Assembly: GCF_015245355.1 (NCBI RefSeq)
Contig: NZ_CP063311.1
Span: 1,511,217-1,575,216, forward strand
Origin: Anabaenopsis elenkinii CCIBt3563
GTDB lineage: Bacteria > Cyanobacteriota > Cyanobacteriia > Cyanobacteriales > Nostocaceae
Length of the DNA stretch: 64,000 nt
Reading direction: 5' to 3'
Shown here: positions 60,363-64,000 of the stretch, piece after piece
How the letters are laid out: every line of letters starts with the position of its first letter
How positions within the stretch are numbered: the stretch's first letter is position 1
Position numbers and translations under genes: made by a program
The notes under the pieces: generated by a model
The model's database searches: none
The model's input: the letters and a program-made list of their open reading frames with translations, nothing else
Told to the model about the DNA's origin: nothing

Positions 60363-62081
60363 TCAACTAGGAAGAGTATAGCGCTGTTCAATAGCTGTTT
60401 TGATGGCATGAAGACTTTGATTAGCTGATATGTCAGTTAATTGCTCCACTGTTTGCGCCGATTCTGCTAAAATCTCATCCTTAATGGCTTCCCGGAACCA
60501 CTGGGAATAATCTCCCTTGTGGAGGTGATACAACCAAGTTTCATCGTCCACACCCTCAGCCATTTGGATAAATAAACTGAGATTTTGAGCGCGGAGATTT
60601 AACTTTTCATCGGGTCCACGAAAGTAAAAACTTCTATCTCTACCTAGTTCACCTTCAGCATATTTACGTATATGGCGGAGTTTCTCAATACGCCCAGGAA
60701 TGATGCGAAACCGAAATGGGGGGATTTGTTTCTCAAAAAACCAAGCTAATACCTCCCCGGGGTTGAGAGTTTGAGGTGTGAGTTTTGGTACAGCATAACC
60801 CATGGTTTGGCAAAATACGCGGATGTTCTGTTCTGGGGATTGACCAATGGTGAAGATAGTATCTACTAAGGACAAGCCAGCAGGTGCTACTTGATCTGGA
60901 TGAACTGTAATTAGCATGATCCCTTTGAGTTGTTGGGGTAATGCTAGTGTGGCTAAATTCCAGGATGAAGGTATCAAATGATGTGCCTCATCAATGACTA
61001 TCCAATGAGGGCGACCGGTTCGCGATCGCAATTCTAATAAAAATGGTAGTATTTCGGCAAAAAATGCCGGGCGGTCTTGTAAAGCAATACCCAATAAGTT
61101 AACGACAACGTTTTCATGGGGTTTTTCCAGTAAATCCATCACTTCTCCCAGTCTGGGTGAACCTTCTGCATTACCTACAATCACCCCATTGGTAAAGTTT
61201 TCATAGTCGCCTTCCGGGTCAATAATGCAAAATTGGTAACCTTGTTCGGTGATGCGTTCCAGTAATGCTGAAGCTAGGGTAGATTTACCGCCCCCAGAAG
61301 TCCCAGCTAGTAAAATACTCGCACCGTAAGGATGTATATTCACCTCGACGCCATTTTCTTTCCTCCCCAACAAAATTGTGTGTCGCTGCAACTGCTCATC
61401 GATGGCGGATAAATCGGAAGTCAGCAACAAATCAATCAGTTCAATCACCCCATCTCCCCGGGGATCATTGGTGACGAAATCCACACTTTCCATCAGCACC
61501 GGTAAAGCATTAGCAACGGCTACAGAACATTCACACAGGTGAAGAAAGGCGTGGTCGTTTTCTGCGTCTCCTACTCCCACAACATTGTGGGGTGAAAACT
61601 TCATTTCAGTCAAAGCCGCCATCAGTCCAGTTGCTTTGTTAATTCCTGAAGGTAGCACCATCACCGCACCTTTGTTAAAGATGACTTGTAATTCTAGTCC
61701 TAAATCACGGATGGTTTTTAAGACTGTGGTTTCATGGGGATGCCAAGTAGCTACAATAACTTCACCCACTGAGAGTGGGCTAACTTGGCGATCGCTTAAT
61801 GCTTGAATAAACTCTATGGGTGGCGGTAAGGCTAATGACTTTGATTGACGGGAAGTGGGAGAATATAACACAGCCCCATTTTCTGCCACCACATAGTCAA
61901 ACAAATCCACAGCCTCAAAAACTTGCAGCAAATCATCTAACTGTCTACCTGTGACTAAAATCAGTTTGCGGCCGGAACTGCGCAGACGGGTGAGTGCTGT
62001 GAGGGTGTCGTTGTGTACACGACCATCAGCCGCTATTGTGCCATCATAGTCTGTAGCTAATACAAAGTAACGCATAGACAA
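60363..62081 (-). CDS. HAD phosphatase fused to a HerA/VirB4-like ATPase, 572 aa
   Basis: Residues 1-225 are a Cof-type HAD hydrolase (ATDYDGTIAADGRVHN with the catalytic Asp pair, and VGVGDAENDHAFL). From about 250 a P-loop ATPase follows: GTSGGGKSTLASALL, IIDPEGDYENF and the Walker B HWIVIDEAHHLIP. Such fusions occur in cyanobacteria and elsewhere; the joint function is not known to me. The 3' end converges with selO. Confidence 0.82.
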   Translation of the reverse strand: MSMRYFVLATDYDGTIAADGRVHNDTLTALTRLRSSGRKLILVTGRQLDDLLQVFEAVDLFDYVVAENGAVLYSPTSRQSKSLALPPPIEFIQALSDRQVSPLSVGEVIVATWHPHETTVLKTIRDLGLELQVIFNKGAVMVLPSGINKATGLMAALTEMKFSPHNVVGVGDAENDHAFLHLCECSVAVANALPVLMESVDFVTNDPRGDGVIELIDLLLTSDLSAIDEQLQRHTILLGRKENGVEVNIHPYGASILLAGTSGGGKSTLASALLERITEQGYQFCIIDPEGDYENFTNGVIVGNAEGSPRLGEVMDLLEKPHENVVVNLLGIALQDRPAFFAEILPFLLELRSRTGRPHWIVIDEAHHLIPSSWNLATLALPQQLKGIMLITVHPDQVAPAGLSLVDTIFTIGQSPEQNIRVFCQTMGYAVPKLTPQTLNPGEVLAWFFEKQIPPFRFRIIPGRIEKLRHIRKYAEGELGRDRSFYFRGPDEKLNLRAQNLSLFIQMAEGVDDETWLYHLHKGDYSQWFREAIKDEILAESAQTVEQLTDISANQSLHAIKTAIEQRYTLPS

Positions 62082-62112
62082 AACTCGTATATCTGATCTT
62101 AAGATACACAGC

Positions 62113-63084
62113 CTATACGGCTTTTTTATCCGGCTTTAGAGATACTGCACTGTCCCTTAACTGGGGATAGACTCCCTCCACCCTGTGATCAGAATTAATG
62201 GCAATTACTAAGTCAACTCCTGCAGACGATTCCACCAACGGCGTGATGAATAATTGCGGGTGCAGCGATCGCCAAAAATATTTGACAAATTCCTCAACCT
62301 GTGCATCTGACATCCCCCCTCTGCCAGTAGCGATCATTTGTTGTTCTGCTTGTTGCCGCCAAGTCAGGGAATAACGGTAATCAGTCGGATATAACACAAT
62401 TAAACTATCTAATCTTGCCCACAGAGGTAAATAATCACTCAGTCGCTGATTCATGTCACGAGCAAATACTCGCTCCTCCTCTGTAACAATGGGCGGCGGT
62501 GCATGATTAAATACATCTGGATGAATTGGCTTTACCCCCACAAACCAACCTTCAAACAGAACAATATCAATATTTTCCACTATTTCTGGGGTAGTGCGAT
62601 CGCCAGCGCCATTGTATGCCGATTTATCAAAGCGGGGAATACTCACCGGACTTACGCCCTGACGAATTTGATCTAGGACTTTTAAACCTAAATCTAGATC
62701 ATGGGTTCCTGGAGGGCCCCGCCAAATCAATCGCGGGTCTTGCTCAGTTAAAATCAGGCGCTCATTGTAAGTTTTATATAAATCATCCAAAGATAAACTC
62801 ACACTCCGATATCCCAACGCCCCCAAAAGCAAACACAGCACCTGACACATTGTGGTTTTACCGGTACCCTGTCCGCCTAAAATTCCCTGAATTAGAGGTC
62901 TTCCCAAGGCTTGACGATGGGATGCTAACTTTATGCTCAATGGCAGCCATAAGTCCCACAACAGGGGTAACATTGTTTCTAGTGGTTGATTCAGGTGGGT
63001 GTGGCAGAATTGCTCAAAAGTTGGCAGCACACAGTTGAGTAAACTTGCTTTTGTGGGGTTTATTTCAGTTTCCCAAGCATCCAT
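62113..63084 (-). CDS. D-glycerate 3-kinase, 323 aa
   Basis: Matches the plant-type glycerate kinase family that ends photorespiration by making 3-phosphoglycerate: GILGGQGTGKTTMCQVL (P-loop), SLSLDDLYKTYNER, RGPPGTHDLDL, PRFDKSAYNGAGDR and LFEGWFVG. Next to ycf20 with a 2-base gap. Confidence 0.9.
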   Translation of the reverse strand: MDAWETEINPTKASLLNCVLPTFEQFCHTHLNQPLETMLPLLWDLWLPLSIKLASHRQALGRPLIQGILGGQGTGKTTMCQVLCLLLGALGYRSVSLSLDDLYKTYNERLILTEQDPRLIWRGPPGTHDLDLGLKVLDQIRQGVSPVSIPRFDKSAYNGAGDRTTPEIVENIDIVLFEGWFVGVKPIHPDVFNHAPPPIVTEEERVFARDMNQRLSDYLPLWARLDSLIVLYPTDYRYSLTWRQQAEQQMIATGRGGMSDAQVEEFVKYFWRSLHPQLFITPLVESSAGVDLVIAINSDHRVEGVYPQLRDSAVSLKPDKKAV

Positions 63085-63086
63085 GA

Positions 63087-63419
63087 TTAGGAACCCAGTT
63101 TGAAGGACTCGACAAACATACTATATATAAAACCAACCTTGAGAACGTTAAGTGATTCTACCCACAGCGAGGGTTTCGCCAAAAACCTGCGACTATAAAA
63201 TATTCTGCTGGTCACCTCGGTCAAGACCACAAGAATACCGGCGATGACAATATCTAATGTACCTCTTTGGCCGGCTATGGTAGAAATTGCTGTTCCCAGG
63301 AAAAAACCAAAAAAGAAACTAATCAATATTAAGGACAAACGTCGCCAAGGATTTAAGAACCATTGCCCCAAACGCCCAGCAATGGTATCGAATAAATTAG
63401 TTAAACGAGTATTTTGCAT
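63087..63419 (-). CDS. ycf20: Ycf20 family protein (DUF565), 110 aa
   Basis: Hydrophobic segments SLILISFFFGFFLGTAIST and LDIVIAGILVVLTEVTSRI with the FLNPWRRLS entry match Ycf20. In algae and plants the family is linked to photoprotection of photosystem II. Cotranscribed with glycerate kinase by spacing. Confidence 0.85.
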   Translation of the reverse strand: MQNTRLTNLFDTIAGRLGQWFLNPWRRLSLILISFFFGFFLGTAISTIAGQRGTLDIVIAGILVVLTEVTSRIFYSRRFLAKPSLWVESLNVLKVGFIYSMFVESFKLGS

Positions 63420-63525
63420 TAATAACCAGGGTAGTGGGTGGGAAACGGTGACATTTTATAGCTTTAGAGAATAGGCTAGTATTTGGTAAAGCCTAAACAA
63501 AATATTATTACTAACCATTATCAAC

Positions 63526-64000
63526 ATGAAATTCACAGCATATCGTAACGCTGCTATGACGATTTGTACTTTAGGTCTGCTGGGCTTGATGGTGGGGTGC
63601 TGGGAAATAACTGTTTCTTTTGAGCCAGTAAATGAGGATATAAATCTACCTGCTGCTCACATCGCTGATTCTGATGTCATTGGAGTCGCACCTGTACTAG
63701 ATAAAACAGTGACTTCTACTACCATAAATTACGAAACTACCCAAACCAATAAAATCGGCGATACTTCCATCTTGGCAGCAGATGGTCAAGGCTCAACTGC
63801 TCATACCAACAATCAAGGTAGTTTACGCATGAGCAATCAAACAAATCAGCCTGTGCGCCTGGCTTTACTGACGCGACAGCCACAGATGACTACCTCTGTG
63901 GTTCCTGCTCATTGGGATTTTGATCCCCAAGAAGGTAGCGCCAAGGGGTTGATTCTGTCCTTACCTGATGAGAATCTAAAGTTGGAACCCGGAGATATTA
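63526..64000 (+). CDS. Putative lipoprotein, 3' end beyond window
   Basis: Frame open from ATG 63526 to the window end (158 codons seen). The N-terminus has a hydrophobic stretch ending LMVGC, a plausible lipobox, followed by Thr/Asn-rich sequence and a hydrophilic domain. Family not recognised. Confidence 0.6.
   Translation, partial: MKFTAYRNAAMTICTLGLLGLMVGCWEITVSFEPVNEDINLPAAHIADSDVIGVAPVLDKTVTSTTINYETTQTNKIGDTSILAADGQGSTAHTNNQGSLRMSNQTNQPVRLALLTRQPQMTTSVVPAHWDFDPQEGSAKGLILSLPDENLKLEPGDI

Overview
The window is chromosomal DNA of a cyanobacterium, most likely a filamentous one of the Nostocales. This rests on the gene set: nblA, psbZ, psb35, bciB, the desC-desA-desB desaturase run, two GH100 alkaline/neutral invertases, CBS-CP12 proteins and Ycf20. 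The many GCGATCGC (HIP1) octamers and AT-rich intergenic DNA fit. I cannot name the species.

About 1-9.4 kb is accessory DNA. It holds two paralogous large membrane proteins of unknown function, a lone nucleotidyltransferase, and a complete BglII-like restriction-modification system: controller, nuclease and N4-cytosine methyltransferase. The nuclease appears to start at an ATT codon. The spaces between these genes are full of a miniature inverted-repeat element (MITE) with GAGGATGTTTG ends and TNA target duplications. One copy can be compared with its own empty site elsewhere in the window.

About 9.4-25.2 kb is a co-oriented run of signalling and envelope genes: three von Willebrand A (vWA) proteins, FHA and FHA-like domains, two Ser/Thr kinases, a pseudokinase-PP2C fusion, TPRs, a lipoprotein-like protein, an ARC6-IMS-like tail and a class-A beta-lactamase-like serine hydrolase. 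Family knowledge suggests a vWA/kinase/phosphatase switch related in logic to TerY-P triads. The assembly seen here is the best candidate in the window for an undescribed system.

About 25.2-48 kb is mostly core metabolism and photosynthesis: two tandem CBS proteins that carry complementary halves of CP12, thioredoxin, an adenylate kinase, MenH, a lambda-type lysozyme, YjbQ, Psb35, TerB, RsmB, two tandem invertases (one lacking its catalytic Asp), BciB, a broken TnpB, a methionine gamma-lyase-like enzyme, three fatty-acid desaturases and ProA. A solo right end of the same TnpB element lies upstream of proA.

About 48-64 kb holds tRNA-Gly(GCC), ribH, psbZ, an IS607-type remnant with a miniaturised tnpB, a 900-residue CCA-adding enzyme fusion, a UbiB kinase, a PP2C phosphatase, nblA, anmK, selO, a HAD-ATPase fusion, glycerate kinase, ycf20 and the start of a lipoprotein gene that runs off the end. 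No rRNA, CRISPR array or replication origin was seen. All assignments come from reading motifs and recalled family knowledge; no database search was run.
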